A stretch of DNA of 64,000 nt from DATJHM01 sp963777355 (GCA_963777355.1 CAVZQK010000020.1:186001-250000); one strand, 5' to 3'. Counted from the first letter of the stretch, positions 19,667 to 30,206 are shown. Notes: generated by a model not told the origin, from the letters alone. Numbers and translations: made by a program.

Positions 19667-21918
19667 TGATGACCGCCGAAAGTGCTACATCTTCTTCCGT
19701 CAATACAGCGAACAGGCTACTCGAAGTCAAACATATGCGTGTAGACTATTATGCCGATAATGGGACAGTTCATGCGTTGAATGATGTGAGTATCTCGCTA
19801 GATCGTGGGCAGATCCTGGGGTTGGCAGGTGAGAGCGGGAGCGGAAAATCCACGCTGGCTTATGCGATTACGCGGCTCTTGCGTCCACCAGCAGCAATCA
19901 CTGAGGGAGAAGTATTCTATTATCCTCGCATTGATAAGGAACAAACGGGAGAGAAAAAACAGCTCAATAGGCTGCAAGAGCCGATTGATATTCTCAAGTT
20001 CTCACCGGGACAATTGCGCACATTTCGCTGGAATGAGCTGGCAATCGTTTTTCAGAGTGCGATGAATGCCCTGAATCCGGTCCTATCGATTGGAGCTCAA
20101 ATTGCCGATGTCTTGCAGACGCACCGTCCGAAGATGAGCAAAGCAGATAGAGAGAAACGGGCAGTAGAACTGCTACGCCTCGTGGGAATCGCTCCGGACC
20201 GCATCCGCAGCTATCCACATGAGCTGAGCGGTGGAATGCGCCAACGGGCAATGATTGCGATCTCCCTGGTACTTTCTCCAGAATTGATTATCATGGATGA
20301 GCCAACGACTGCCCTGGATGTTGTTGTACAACGCGAGATCCTGACAGAGATTGTGAGTCTGAGCAAGCGCCTCAACTTCTCGGTAATTTTTATTACGCAT
20401 GACCTCTCGCTATTGCTGGAGATCGCAGATAAGATCGCGATTATGTATGCGGGTCGCGTGGTTGAGACGGCGAATTGTGCGGATCTACAGAGGCAGCCAC
20501 GCCATCCCTATAGCTACGGTCTGCTCAACTCGTTTCCCACGATTCATGGTCCGCGCCGGGAGATGAGCGGAATCCCCGGCTCCCCGCCTGATCTGCGGGT
20601 TATCCCATCGGGTTGCCCCTTTCATGTGCGATGTCCAGCGGCATTTGTTGCCTGTCCTGAATTTTTACCAGCCCTGCTACCCTCTTCACCAGAAACGCCT
20701 GGGCAACTGGTCGCCTGTCATCTCTATGATGCCCATCGCAAAAGTGATTTATTACCCGATAATGCAGAGTTCGCTGCCAAATTTATGGCGCACTATGAAC
20801 GGATCAAGGCCGAGACCCTCGGTGCAGCAGAAACACCTGCGCGTATCCCCTCAACAAAAGAAGATGGAGAGATAGTAATAGCAGAGAGCGCCGCCAAACA
20901 GCCAATCTTAGAGGCTGTCCATATGCGCAAATACTTTCCTTTGCGACAATTCAAGCTTTTTGGACCTGCCAAAGTTGTCCATGCGGTAGAAGATGCCTCG
21001 CTGACACTGACGCCCGGACGCGCCCTGGCGGTGGTAGGTGAGAGTGGAAGCGGAAAAACAACAGTGGCACGGATGCTGGCAAGGCTTTATGATCTTACAG
21101 CGGGTAGCATAAACTATCGTGGGGTACCCGTTTTGCAGGGAGCGCAAGGCAAAGGAATTTCGCTGCAAGAGTATCGGCGGCACGTCCAACTCGTTTTTCA
21201 AGATCCGTTCTCCTCACTTAACTCGATCCACACTGTCCGCTATCACTTGAGCCGCCCACTACGTATTTATGGTCATGCGCATACAGAGGCAGAAGAGAAC
21301 GAACAGGTCTTAGAGCTACTCAACCGGGTCAGCTTGAGTCCGGCAGAGCAATTTATTCAGAAGTATCCCCATCAGTTGAGCGGGGGACAGCGCCAGCGCG
21401 TTGCGATTGCCAGAGCCCTGGCAGTGCGTCCAGAGGTCTTGCTAGCAGATGAACCTGTCTCGATGCTGGATGTCTCGATTCGCCTGGATATCCTCAATCT
21501 GCTACTAAGACTAAAAAATGAGGAGCACCTGGCTCTGCTATTTATTACGCATGATATTGCTAGCGCCCGCTACTTTGCAGAGGATACGCTGGTCATGTAC
21601 GCCGGACAGGTAGTCGAGGGCGGTCCGAGCGAAGAGGTGATTCAAAAGCCGAAGCATCCCTACACGCAGTTGCTGATCGCGGCAGCCCCTGACCCTGAGC
21701 GCATGGCAGGAGAAGGGAAAAATGGAGCGACTATTGCAGCGCGTGGCGAGATTCCCAGTCTCATCGCACCACCGAGCGGTTGTCGTTTTCACACGCGTTG
21801 TCCCGCTGTCATGCCTGTCTGCCGAGAGCGCTTTCCAGGACGAACCGAGCTAGGCGGTGGACATTGGACGCATTGTTTCCTCTATGGCTCAGGCGACGAG
21901 GCAACCGTTAGCCATTAG
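19666..21918 (+). CDS. Fused double ABC ATPase, DppD-DppF type
   Basis: 750 residues containing two complete ATPase domains that are usually separate proteins. Domain 1 (~15-270) has Walker A GESGSGKST, signature LSGGMRQRAM and Walker B IIMDEPTTALD; domain 2 (~405-690) has GESGSGKTT, LSGGQRQRVA and LLADEPVSMLD. Each half ends with the oligopeptide-family Cys motif (CPFHVRCPAAFVACPEF; CRFHTRCPAVMPVCRE), so the fusion keeps both C-terminal extensions. It powers the DppB/DppC-like permeases encoded just upstream, whose last gene it overlaps by one base. No frame break is seen across 2.2 kb. Confidence 0.92.
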   Translation: MMTAESATSSSVNTANRLLEVKHMRVDYYADNGTVHALNDVSISLDRGQILGLAGESGSGKSTLAYAITRLLRPPAAITEGEVFYYPRIDKEQTGEKKQLNRLQEPIDILKFSPGQLRTFRWNELAIVFQSAMNALNPVLSIGAQIADVLQTHRPKMSKADREKRAVELLRLVGIAPDRIRSYPHELSGGMRQRAMIAISLVLSPELIIMDEPTTALDVVVQREILTEIVSLSKRLNFSVIFITHDLSLLLEIADKIAIMYAGRVVETANCADLQRQPRHPYSYGLLNSFPTIHGPRREMSGIPGSPPDLRVIPSGCPFHVRCPAAFVACPEFLPALLPSSPETPGQLVACHLYDAHRKSDLLPDNAEFAAKFMAHYERIKAETLGAAETPARIPSTKEDGEIVIAESAAKQPILEAVHMRKYFPLRQFKLFGPAKVVHAVEDASLTLTPGRALAVVGESGSGKTTVARMLARLYDLTAGSINYRGVPVLQGAQGKGISLQEYRRHVQLVFQDPFSSLNSIHTVRYHLSRPLRIYGHAHTEAEENEQVLELLNRVSLSPAEQFIQKYPHQLSGGQRQRVAIARALAVRPEVLLADEPVSMLDVSIRLDILNLLLRLKNEEHLALLFITHDIASARYFAEDTLVMYAGQVVEGGPSEEVIQKPKHPYTQLLIAAAPDPERMAGEGKNGATIAARGEIPSLIAPPSGCRFHTRCPAVMPVCRERFPGRTELGGGHWTHCFLYGSGDEATVSH

Positions 21919-22176
21919 CGCCACCCTCTCCCGCGGACACATTGAGGAAAGACGGCAAAAGGTCGGCCCAACATCTCTCGCCTCCGACTCACCTCGCGTA
22001 GGGCAGACCGTCTCCTCCCCGCCGAGCAATCCTCTCGCATCAGAACGGAAGCTCTCTTTCGTGCTTCTGTACCCTATCTCCTATCTCGCTCGAAAGAGCA
22101 GGTAGGGAGAGGTGTTTATCTACGGTTTTATCCCTCTCCATCTCTCCGCACGCTTCCCTCGCTCTTCAAAAACCAC

Positions 22177-22379
22177 GTGCTTCCCCTCCCTCTCTCCCTG
22201 ACACTTTTTGCAGGGCGAGAGAATCGCTCGTCAAGGAGGACACGATTACGCGTGCGGGCAAGGATTTTCTGCGGAGGGAGGTTGCCTGCACGCTTCATGG
22301 TCTCCCTACAAAAGCCGATGACGCTCGTTTTTTCGCCTTTTCCAAAAAAGTCCGGGAGAGAGGCTGCCCCTACTAACAA
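22177..22379 (-). repeat. Dispersed GC-rich non-coding repeat, copy B (inverted)
   Basis: On the minus strand it reads AGCGTGCAGGCAACC, then CCGCACGCGTAATCGTGTCC, then CTCTCGCCCTGCAAAAAGTG ahead of a GGGAGAGAGG block. It matches copies A, C and D. It fills the space between the convergent transporter and protease genes. Further GC-rich, repeat-like sequence extends left to about 21940. Confidence 0.6.
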
Positions 22380-22381
22380 AT

Positions 22382-23953
22382 TTAGGAATCGGTGGGTTTC
22401 AGGGCAACTAGGAGGTTTGCCCCATCGGGCGAGCCTAGCCCTGTGCAGGCATCCCAGCCCTGTCCAGCCGAGTAGCTACCATTATTTCCTTGCGTGATAT
22501 CATGGAAAGCACTTGTTTGAGGGAGCTGATAAAGCGAGGGATTGAGAAAGCCTACGGGTTTCCCAAGCTGCTGATTGAGAAGGGCAAGTAGGCCAGCCCA
22601 GAGAGGGGCAACGGCACTTGTGCCACCATAGACCGCAGATTGACCATCGACGAGAACTTGATAGCCCGTTTGCGGGTCGGCATCGCCAGAGACATCCGGG
22701 ACGCCACGGCCAACCTTATTGCCAGAATTGACCGAGGGTGGGACATTGGCATTTGTCTGCCAGCTCGGCAGGGCGAAGACATCGCTGACTCCACCACCTG
22801 TTGCGGAAGAGGTAGGATTGTCGTTCCAGACGACCTCACTGCTAATACTGCCATTCGCGCTGACGAGACTGGTTCCTCCACAACCCAGGACATAGGGATC
22901 AGAGGCGGGGAAATCGACGTGGGCATTGCCATCCTGGACACTATCGCTGGAGCCACTATCGCCAGCGGCAACACAGACGGTCACACCAAGAGAGGCAGCG
23001 GACTGGAAGGCGCTATCCATATTCTGAATCGCCTGACTGGTCCAGCCAGACTCAGCCTGGCCCCAACTAATTGAGAGGATAGACGGATTATTAGTCGTAT
23101 CGTGGATGGCGGTGGTGATGGCATCAAGGAAGCCAGCATCTGTATTGGGGGCGAAGTAGACAGCAATTTTTGCGCCAGGAGCAACACCGCCAGCAACCTC
23201 TATATCGAGCGCGACCTCGCCATCGGCACTGGTGGGAGTAGTGGGAGCATTCTGACCACCATCGACGGAGACGCTCACTACTGTTGGCACAGGAATCCCT
23301 AGCTGTCCAAAATACGTTGTGAGATCTTCAGGACGGTAGCCACCCCCCAGCTCGATGATGCCAATAGTCTGACCAGAGCCATTGCCCTGTTTAGGGAAAT
23401 CATAGAGTTGTGCCAGTTGTGGGGGAGTATAGGATGCGGAAGGTGTGGCGCTGGCTTTTATACGGCGCGAATAGGCCTGGGGGCGATTATCAATACCAAA
23501 GACTCCAGTCACAACAGAGGCCAGTTGGGCAGGAATAGTGAGGGTACCAGTACGAGCACGATAGGTACTTCCCTGATAATTGTAGTTCTGAAGCTGCGTC
23601 TCAAAGGCTGCATTAATTGCCTCGGCGCTGCCGGATAAACGCACAACACGGCGTACTGCGTCCGCCTCCAGAATCAGCAGATTATAGTCGAGCGCAAAGC
23701 GCTCAACCAGCAAAATATCGTCAGGGCTAGCGCTATGGCTGGCCGCATATTCCTCGCGTGAAAGAGGTTTCTGCTGGCGCACAACACGATTCTCAATATC
23801 CTGCGCCAGGTTACTGGTAGTCGAAGGGCGGAGATAGACGCTCACTTCAATAGTTTCATGAGGATCAACCGGGCCAAGCGCTTGTGCGCCCTCTAGAGCA
23901 TTGCGTTCGCTACCTGGGAGGGTGACACGAGACTGAGGGGTTTGATCTGCCAT
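22382..23953 (-). CDS. S53 family (sedolisin/kumamolisin-like) serine-carboxyl peptidase
   Basis: 523 residues. A pro-domain occupies ~1-165 ('VSVYLRPSTTSNLAQDIENR', 'FALDYNLLILEADAVRRVVRLSG') and the catalytic domain follows. The catalytic triad is visible: E246 and D250 in GEVALDIEVAGG and S446 in GGTSAVAPLWAG; D332 in AAGDSGSSD is the oxyanion Asp. The C-terminal calcium site appears as 'FHDITQGNN' and 'GWDACTGLGSPDG'. These enzymes digest proteins at acid pH, usually outside the cell. I see no classical signal peptide, as in kumamolisin. The ATG at 23953 has AAGGAGAG upstream; the frame opens at 23977. Confidence 0.93.
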   Translation of the reverse strand: MADQTPQSRVTLPGSERNALEGAQALGPVDPHETIEVSVYLRPSTTSNLAQDIENRVVRQQKPLSREEYAASHSASPDDILLVERFALDYNLLILEADAVRRVVRLSGSAEAINAAFETQLQNYNYQGSTYRARTGTLTIPAQLASVVTGVFGIDNRPQAYSRRIKASATPSASYTPPQLAQLYDFPKQGNGSGQTIGIIELGGGYRPEDLTTYFGQLGIPVPTVVSVSVDGGQNAPTTPTSADGEVALDIEVAGGVAPGAKIAVYFAPNTDAGFLDAITTAIHDTTNNPSILSISWGQAESGWTSQAIQNMDSAFQSAASLGVTVCVAAGDSGSSDSVQDGNAHVDFPASDPYVLGCGGTSLVSANGSISSEVVWNDNPTSSATGGGVSDVFALPSWQTNANVPPSVNSGNKVGRGVPDVSGDADPQTGYQVLVDGQSAVYGGTSAVAPLWAGLLALLNQQLGKPVGFLNPSLYQLPQTSAFHDITQGNNGSYSAGQGWDACTGLGSPDGANLLVALKPTDS

Positions 23954-24625
23954 AGCTTTCTCTCCTTGATACAACACTACATCATTATTAAGAGGTATCT
24001 GATACTTCCTTATGATGATAACACTTATTGGACGACCTTATAGATGCACAATGATATAGCTAGTACTCTGTCAATCTCCCCTACCACGAAACTTTGACGG
24101 AGTACTAGACACAACGCTCTCTCCCGGACATTTTTGAAAGGTGAACAAAAGAAGTAGAGATCACCCTCAAGAATTCTCTTCCTCTGCCGATAAAATTCTA
24201 GAGGCTCCTTTCTCATCTTTCCCGAATGATCATATTCAGGAAAAAGGTGAACACAGGAAACAGATTTTTCCTTCTTGCTGTTCAAACCGAGCAAAATGTC
24301 AGGTATGTAGGGTTTTCTCAGAAACGTATGTCGGGTTCCAGCCGCCTCCCATGCACCTTCTGTCGAGTGTGTAGCGTGTGTAGGGTTTTTTCACCCGCAA
24401 GCATTTGCGTGTACCACTCCAAAAAGTGTCCGGGTAGACACAACCTGAAAGGCGAGAGCATCGCTTGACAAAATAGAGAGGGATGAAACCAGAGATAAAC
24501 ACCTCTCCCTGACTCTTATTTCAAGTGAGAGAAGCAATACTTGAGATAAAATGGATGGAGATAAGGGGCAAAAATTGGAAGGGCAAGATTGTTAAAAGAA
24601 TATAAATAGATGGAAAGGGTTTACG
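23954..24625. other. Intergenic region with fragments of the dispersed repeat
   Basis: Divergent spacer between the protease and LRR genes. Pieces resembling the repeat family occur at about 24118-24135 (CTCTCCCGGACATTTTTGAA) and 24418-24475 (AAAAAGTGTCCGGG, then GGCGAGAGCATCGCTTGAC). No gene is called; short open frames here are overlapping and uncharacteristic. Confidence 0.4.
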
Positions 24626-25913
24626 ATGGAAAAGAATATGCTTTCAAGAGACGAAATGAGTGTATTAGCAGAGCTGGGAGCAGTGCTACGAGAGAAGGGT
24701 TATCCTACTGAAGGAGAGATAATTCCTGTTGTTTCAAAGGGGGTGATTGAGAGGAGAGAGTTAGAGATAGCTGTTTGTATTGAAAATAATGCGGTTGTCG
24801 CTTTGTCGGCTCGATATTGTGGATTAAAAGCTTTGCCTGAGTCTCTTGGGCAATTGGCTCACCTGCAAGTTATAGATTTGACTGGGAATCAGCTTCTCTC
24901 CCTTCCTGATTCATTTAGCAACTTGCTTCATTTGAAACAGCTCTACCTCGATGATAACCAGATCGCGGTCCTACCTGAAACGCTTGGAGACTTGAGGCAA
25001 TTAGAAGAGATCCATGTGGATAAAAATCAGCTCACGCACCTTCCTGAGAATCTAGCTCAACTCGCGCAGCTTAAAATTTTGCATGCCTACAATAATAAAT
25101 TGAGCCTGGTTCCTGCAAGCATTGAGGGTTTAAGTAGTCTGAGAGAAGTCAGTCTGGGACACAATCAATTAACCACCCTGCCTGATACATTGTGGCGGCT
25201 TACAGGTCTGGAGCTGTTAAATATAGCGGAAAACCGATTAGCGTTTCTTTGAGGATATTGGCAAATTGACACGACTGCATACTCTGGATGTAGGCCACAA
25301 TGAGCTGAGAGAACTGCCTGATGCACTTGGCAATCTGCACAATCTTACATTTTATCTTTACCTGCACAATAACCATCTGACAGAACTTCCTGAATCTCTG
25401 AGCAGGCTGACAAACCTGAGATATTTAAATATTTCGGATAACCAGTTGACGATCTTGCCTGAAAGCATCGGCAAACTGGCAGCTCTCCGAGAATTTCGGC
25501 TCTACAATAATCAACTGGGCACGCTACCAGCAGCAATAGGCAAGCTGACAAATTTAAAAGAGCTGCATGCGAAGAATAATCAGCTTGTCTCTCTGCCTGA
25601 AACACTAGGCGATCTGGCACAATTGAGAAAGCTTGATCTCTCGAATAATCGCTTGCTGGCGCTACCGGCCTCTATTAGTAAACTAAGCAGACTGACTGAT
25701 CTGGATTTGAGAAATAATCAGGTGGCTACTCTCCCACCTACTATTGGCGAGTTGAGTAGCCTTACTTTTTGCGATTTGAGGGCGAACAGACTGGTCTCGC
25801 TGCCTGAGAGTATGGGTGACCTGACAGAATTGGAGAAATTAGATCTGCGCTGGAATAAGATAGTCTTTCTACCCAAACAGCTTGAACAGAATGGATGCGC
25901 TATCTATGCCTGA
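24626..25913 (+). CDS. Leucine-rich-repeat protein (frame break near 25249)
   Basis: About 428 residues. After a ~60-residue N-terminal region, about 15 tandem 23-residue leucine-rich repeats follow the pattern 'LxxLPESLGxLxxLxxLdLxxNqL'. This is the bacterial LRR class also found in intracellular Ras-group-type proteins, but no GTPase or kinase domain is attached. There is no signal peptide, so a cytoplasmic protein-binding scaffold is likely; the partner is unknown. The frame breaks at GTTTCTTTGAGG (25243-25254): deleting one T gives 'RLAFLEDIGKLTRLHTL', exactly in LRR register. The gene overlaps the next, oppositely oriented gene by ten bases at their 3' ends. Confidence 0.82.
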
Positions 25914-26362
25914 GGATCGAGAATGATAATAGGGATTTCGCGCGAGGTACGCTTTTGATACCCCACAAATTGCTTATATTTCTCTGCAATGATTGACCAG
26001 AGGCGCTTGCTCTCCTCGGCATCGGCCTGGTGAGCGGTAACAGAAATGACCTTCGGGCCAATCTGGATTTTTGCCTGTGGGTTACTCTTGAGATTGAGCC
26101 ACCAGATGGGATGCTTTGGCGCTCCTCCAGCAGAGGCAATGATAATATAATGATCTCCATCGGGAAAGAAAAAGAGTGGCGTATCGCGCTCTACGCCACT
26201 TTTGCGACCAGTTGTCGTAAGAATAAGCAGCGACTTGCCGCCGCCAACTTTTCCACCGGTCAGACGATAGAGGGAGACATGCCCTTTCATAAAGAGACGC
26301 TGGAGGCTTTTTCCTACACCTCCAGATTGTTTTGTATCTGCGGTCTGAGGATTGGCTGCCAT
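25904..26362 (-). CDS. DDN-type (deazaflavin/F420-dependent) nitroreductase family protein
   Basis: 152 residues of the deazaflavin-dependent nitroreductase family (split beta-barrel). Typical segments are 'GKSLLILTTTGRKSGVERDTPLFFFPDGDHYIIIASAGGAPKHP'-like strands: TTTGRKSG, 'YIIIASAGG', 'HPIWWLNLKSNPQAKIQIG' and 'AEESKRLWSIIAEKYKQFVGYQ'. These proteins bind F420H2 and reduce diverse substrates; the natural substrate is unknown. The ATG at 26362 has AAGGAG upstream, so the longer frame to 26395 is not used. It is convergent with and slightly overlaps the LRR gene. Confidence 0.85.
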   Translation of the reverse strand: MAANPQTADTKQSGGVGKSLQRLFMKGHVSLYRLTGGKVGGGKSLLILTTTGRKSGVERDTPLFFFPDGDHYIIIASAGGAPKHPIWWLNLKSNPQAKIQIGPKVISVTAHQADAEESKRLWSIIAEKYKQFVGYQKRTSREIPIIILDPQA

Positions 26363-26609
26363 AGATTTGCTCCTTGAAATATCTACAAAGACCATTATCT
26401 TTGAGCGATGTAGAAGGTAGTACAGTAAAACGAACTTGCAACAAGAAAGCTTTTCTCACGCCTTTTAGGGTAGAAGGTATCTCTGAAAGTACCTGAAAAA
26501 CTTCCTTAATGGAAGTTTACCCTCTCGCAGTAAAAGACACAAGGACAAATTCAGCAATGTGCGTAAATATGGTTATAGTAGGAATGAATTGGCAGAAAGG
26601 ATGGGGATC

Positions 26610-27552
26610 ATGGTGCGAAAGATTGCGGTGATCGATTCTCATACCGAGGGAGAACCAACGCGCGTGGTGCTGAGTGGAGCACCTGATTTGGGGGTCGGGA
26701 GTCTCGCAAAACAATTGGAGCTGTTGCGGACACGCTTTGATTGGTTTCGTTCGGCGGTTGTGAACGAACCACGTGGCTCCGATGCCCTAGTAGGGGCATT
26801 ATTATGCACACCAGATGCTGCGGATTGTAATATCGGGGTTATTTATTTTAATAATGTTTCCTATTTGGGCATGTGCGGACATGGCACAATTGGTTTAGTG
26901 ACAACGCTGGCGTATCTTGGCCGCCTGCAAGTAGGACAACAGCGCATTCAGACGCCAGTGGGAATAGTGACCGCCGATCTTTTAGAGGATGGACGCGTCA
27001 CTGTCTACAACGTGCCGAGCTATTGTTTCGCTCGCGGGGTTCGCGTTGAGGTTGAGGGATACGGATATGTGACGGGCGATATCGCTTATGGCGGAAACTG
27101 GTTCTTCCTGGTCGAGGATCATGGTCAAGACTTGCGTTTTGAACACGTTGAGATGCTAACAGCTTTTACATGGCGGATTCGCGAAGCCCTGGAGCGTGCG
27201 CATATTACGGGAGAGAATGGAGCGCTGATCGACCATATCGAATTATTTGCAGCCTGGTTCAGCGGGAGCAAATAGCAAAAACTTCGTCTTGTGTCCCGGC
27301 AAAGCCTATGATCGCTCGCCCTGCGGCACGGGTACAAGCGCGAAGATTGCCTGTCTCGCCGCCACTGGCAAGCTTCAGCCGGGCGAGAAATGGATACAAG
27401 AAGGCATTCTTGGGAGTTGCTTTGAGGCAAGCTATTCTCTAAAGGATGGACAGATCTGGCCTGGTATTACAGGTAGAGCCTTTATTACGGCAAAAGGAGA
27501 GCTCATGCTTCACGAAGAAGATCCCTTTCGCTATGGGATACGCCATGAGTGA
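26610..27552 (+). CDS. Proline racemase family, probable 4-hydroxyproline 2-epimerase (frame break near 27250)
   Basis: About 313 residues. The family interconverts C2 epimers of proline or hydroxyproline with two Cys bases: the first is in 'MCGHGTIG' and the second in 'CGTGTSAK', and 'DSHTEGEPTRVV' is the usual N-terminus. Two Cys favour a true racemase/epimerase over the Ser/Thr dehydratase subgroup. The frame shifts by +1 at GCAGCC (27250-27256); removing one base gives 'ELFAPGSAGANSKNF', the family sequence. It heads a coupled operon with dehydrogenase subunits and a DapA-family deaminase, so conversion of trans-4-hydroxy-L-proline to cis-4-hydroxy-D-proline is the likely step. An in-frame ATG at 26601 is an alternative start. 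Confidence 0.83.
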
Positions 27553-28676
27553 GGTTTTTGACGCAATTATTATTGGAGCCGGAATCGTAGGCACGGCGTG
27601 CGCTTATGAGCTGGCGCTGGCCGGTCTGGCGGTTGCGATTATTGAGAGGGATAGCGTTGGGAGTGGTGCGACGGCGGCAGGGATGGGCCATATTGTAGTC
27701 ATGGACGACTCTCCAGCACAACTGGCATTGACGCGCTATTCACAGACACTCTGGGATACATTTGTGGCTGAGGCACCTGAGCAACACGAGTATCGTCGCT
27801 GCGGCACGATCTGGATAGCAAGCGATGAAGAAGAGATGCAGGCGGTACGCCAGAAACATCTGCTTTATAAAGAGTGGCAAATTGAAAGTGAGATACTTGA
27901 TACCCAACAGCTTTACCAGCTTGAGTCAGTGCTACGTCCTGGCCTGGCAGGTGGGTTGCTTGTACCTGGTGATAGCGTGGTTTATCCTCCTAAGAGCGCG
28001 GCATTACTTCTGAAGAAGGCACAACAAAGAGGAGCGAGGTTGATTAAGGGGATAGTACAACGCTTGATTGATGGTGGGGTACAGCTCAGTGATGAGCGAA
28101 AGCTGTACGGCGGGACAATTGTGGTAGCCAACGGAATTGCTGCGCGGGAATTGCTGCCGGATGTTCCGCTACGCTACAAGAAAGGGCACCTGCTGATTAC
28201 TGATCGCTATCCCGATTTTGTGCAGCATCAGCTTGTTGAAGTAGGCTATGTGAAAAACGCGCATACGAACAGTGGAGCTTCGGTCTCGTTCAACGTACAA
28301 CCGCGAAGTACAGGACAGGTCTTGATTGGCTCCTCGCGCCAACTGGACGTGGCAACACGCGAGATTGACTTTGAGATCTTGAGCAAGATGCTGGCACGGG
28401 CGACAGAATTTCTGCCCCAGATTGGTCGGCTTTCCTGTATTCGCGTCTGGACAGGCTTCCGGGCAGCGACAGACTGATGGTTTACCATTGATTGGACCCT
28501 ATGCACAACAGGAAGGGAGGATCTGGCTAGCCACCGGGCATGAGGGTCTGGGGATTACTACCTCACTGGGAACGGCGCGTTTACTTGCAGCCCAGATAGC
28601 TGGAAAAATGGCGGAGATTCCAATCGAGCCGTATCTGCCACAACGCATAGTAGAAAAACAGGTGAGACATGCCTGA
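27545..28676 (+). CDS. FAD-dependent D-amino-acid dehydrogenase-like subunit (DadA/LhpB type; frame break near 28473)
   Basis: About 376 residues. The N-terminal FAD-binding motif is 'DAIIIGAGIVGTACAYELALAG', and 'SVGSGATAAGMGHI' and 'GLLVPGDSVVYPPKSAALL' are DAO-family segments. One extra base at GCGACAGACTG (28466-28477) breaks the frame; corrected, it runs 'VWTGFRAAT.DGLPLIGPY' into 'IWLATGHEGLGITTSLGTARLLA', the canonical end. It overlaps the epimerase stop by eight bases and the ferredoxin-like gene by eight. By comparison with bacterial D-hydroxyproline dehydrogenase (LhpB with two partners) it should oxidise cis-4-hydroxy-D-proline to pyrroline-4-hydroxy-2-carboxylate. Confidence 0.82.
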
Positions 28677-28911
28677 AATATATGTACAGGTGAATGAACA
28701 TAAGGTCAGCGTACCAGAGGGAAGTATTGTTGCGGCTGCAATTGCGCTTGCAGGTGAAAGGGCTTATCGGCACTCGGTAAACGGTGAGCCGCGTGCGCCG
28801 CTCTGCGGGATGGGCATTTGTGGGGAGTGCCGGGTCACGATTAATAAACAGGAACATTGTTTGAGCTGTCAGACTGTTTGTGAAGATGGAATGAGGATAC
28901 TTACAACATGA
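28669..28911 (+). CDS. Small [2Fe-2S] subunit of an amino-acid (hydroxyproline/opine-type) dehydrogenase
   Basis: 80 residues with a plant-type [2Fe-2S] cluster motif: C46-xxxx-C51-xx-C54 ('LCGMGICGEC') and further Cys at 64, 67 and 71. Small proteins of this form are the gamma subunits of D-hydroxyproline dehydrogenase, octopine/nopaline oxidase and hydrogen cyanide synthase (HcnA-like). It overlaps the upstream FAD subunit by eight bases and the downstream FAD/NAD-type subunit by four (ATGA), which fixes it as part of the same complex. Confidence 0.87.
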   Translation: MPEIYVQVNEHKVSVPEGSIVAAAIALAGERAYRHSVNGEPRAPLCGMGICGECRVTINKQEHCLSCQTVCEDGMRILTT

Positions 28912-30206
28912 GGCGGCTAGATTTTTTTACGCTGGTGATTGGAGCCGGACCGGCGGGGCTGGCAGCGGCAACGAGTGCGGCACAGAGCGGGAAAAGCGTT
29001 GGCCTGATCGATGATAACGCTTTACCAGGCGGACAGATCTGGCGACAGGGTAGTGCAAGCGAGCCGTCAGCGCAGGCACGCGGCTGGTTTGAACGTAGCA
29101 AGATAGATGGTATTATGCTCATCAATCGGGCCAGGGTTATTGCGACTCTGGAAGCGCAAAGACTGCTTGTCGAGAGAACTGGAGAGACGTTAGAACTACA
29201 TTACGAAAGGCTTATTCTAGCAACGGGAGCGAGGGAACGCTTTCTACCTTTTCCTGGTTGGACACTGCCTGGTGTTATGGGAGCTGGTGGACTACAAGCA
29301 CTCGTCAAGGGTGGGCTGCCAATTCGCGGGAGACGTATTGTCATAGCGGGGAGTGGTCCCCTGCTGCTAGCGGTTGCCGCTTATCTTCAGAGCAAAGGGG
29401 CCGAGATTTGTGCGATAGTGGAACAGACTCCCTGGTTGAAGCTTACCAGGTTTGGCCTGCACCTACCGAGATATGCAAGGCAGGTTCGGCAGGCTGGCGC
29501 ATTCGGCTGGCATCTACGCGAAGTGCCTTATTATACTGGAAGCTGGATTACACGGACGAAGGGTGTGCAACGGCTTGAAGAGGTCATGATACAGAGTGCA
29601 GATGGGGCAAGGAGTATTGCTTGTGATTATCTAGCCTGCGGTTTTGGCCTGGTTCCCAATAGTGAGCTGGCCTGTGCGCTGGGTTGTGCTACGATACAGG
29701 GGGCAGTACAGGTGAATGAGTGGCAGCAGAGTAGTTGCGAAAGCGTGTATTGTGCGGGGGAAGTGACTGGAATTGGCGGACTGGATTCTGCCCTTGTGGA
29801 AGGTCGTATCGCGGGTTTTGCGGCCAGTGGGCGAACAGATGAAGCAAAAAAATATTTCGGCAATCGTACAAGAGCGGAACGGTTTGCACACCTGTTAGAA
29901 GAGACCTTTCAGCTACGCGAGGAGTTAAAAACGCTGGCAGATGCAGACACGATAGTCTGTCGTTGTGAAGATGTTTCATATGAAACGGTCAGGCAGTATA
30001 GCAACTGGCGTAGCGCCAAGCTAGAGACACGTTGTGGTATGGGCACATGCCAGGGGCGTGTCTGCGGAGCGGCAACGGACTTTTTATTTGGCTGGACGCA
30101 GGATTCTCTGCGTGCGCCACTTGTACCTACCACCATTGCAAATCTTATTTTTACTGAAAGCAGCGTATCTTCACAGAATGGAGAGCAACAGGAGGTAACA
30201 GGATGA
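28908..30206 (+). CDS. FAD/NAD(P)-binding dehydrogenase alpha-type subunit with C-terminal BFD-like [2Fe-2S] domain
   Basis: 432 residues. The N-terminal dinucleotide-binding motif is 'VIGAGPAGLAAATSAAQSGKSVGLID' and a second occurs at 'GRRIVIAGSGPLLLAVAAYL'. The C-terminal ~75 residues carry a bacterioferredoxin-associated-type cluster: 'VCRCEDVSYETV' and 'TRCGMGTCQGRVCG'. This is the architecture of the opine oxidase / HcnB / hydroxyproline dehydrogenase alpha subunit. It is encoded between the small ferredoxin subunit and the DapA-family gene with four-base overlaps on both sides, so the three subunits probably form one membrane-associated or soluble dehydrogenase. The electron acceptor is not shown by the sequence. 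Confidence 0.88.
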   Translation: MRRLDFFTLVIGAGPAGLAAATSAAQSGKSVGLIDDNALPGGQIWRQGSASEPSAQARGWFERSKIDGIMLINRARVIATLEAQRLLVERTGETLELHYERLILATGARERFLPFPGWTLPGVMGAGGLQALVKGGLPIRGRRIVIAGSGPLLLAVAAYLQSKGAEICAIVEQTPWLKLTRFGLHLPRYARQVRQAGAFGWHLREVPYYTGSWITRTKGVQRLEEVMIQSADGARSIACDYLACGFGLVPNSELACALGCATIQGAVQVNEWQQSSCESVYCAGEVTGIGGLDSALVEGRIAGFAASGRTDEAKKYFGNRTRAERFAHLLEETFQLREELKTLADADTIVCRCEDVSYETVRQYSNWRSAKLETRCGMGTCQGRVCGAATDFLFGWTQDSLRAPLVPTTIANLIFTESSVSSQNGEQQEVTG

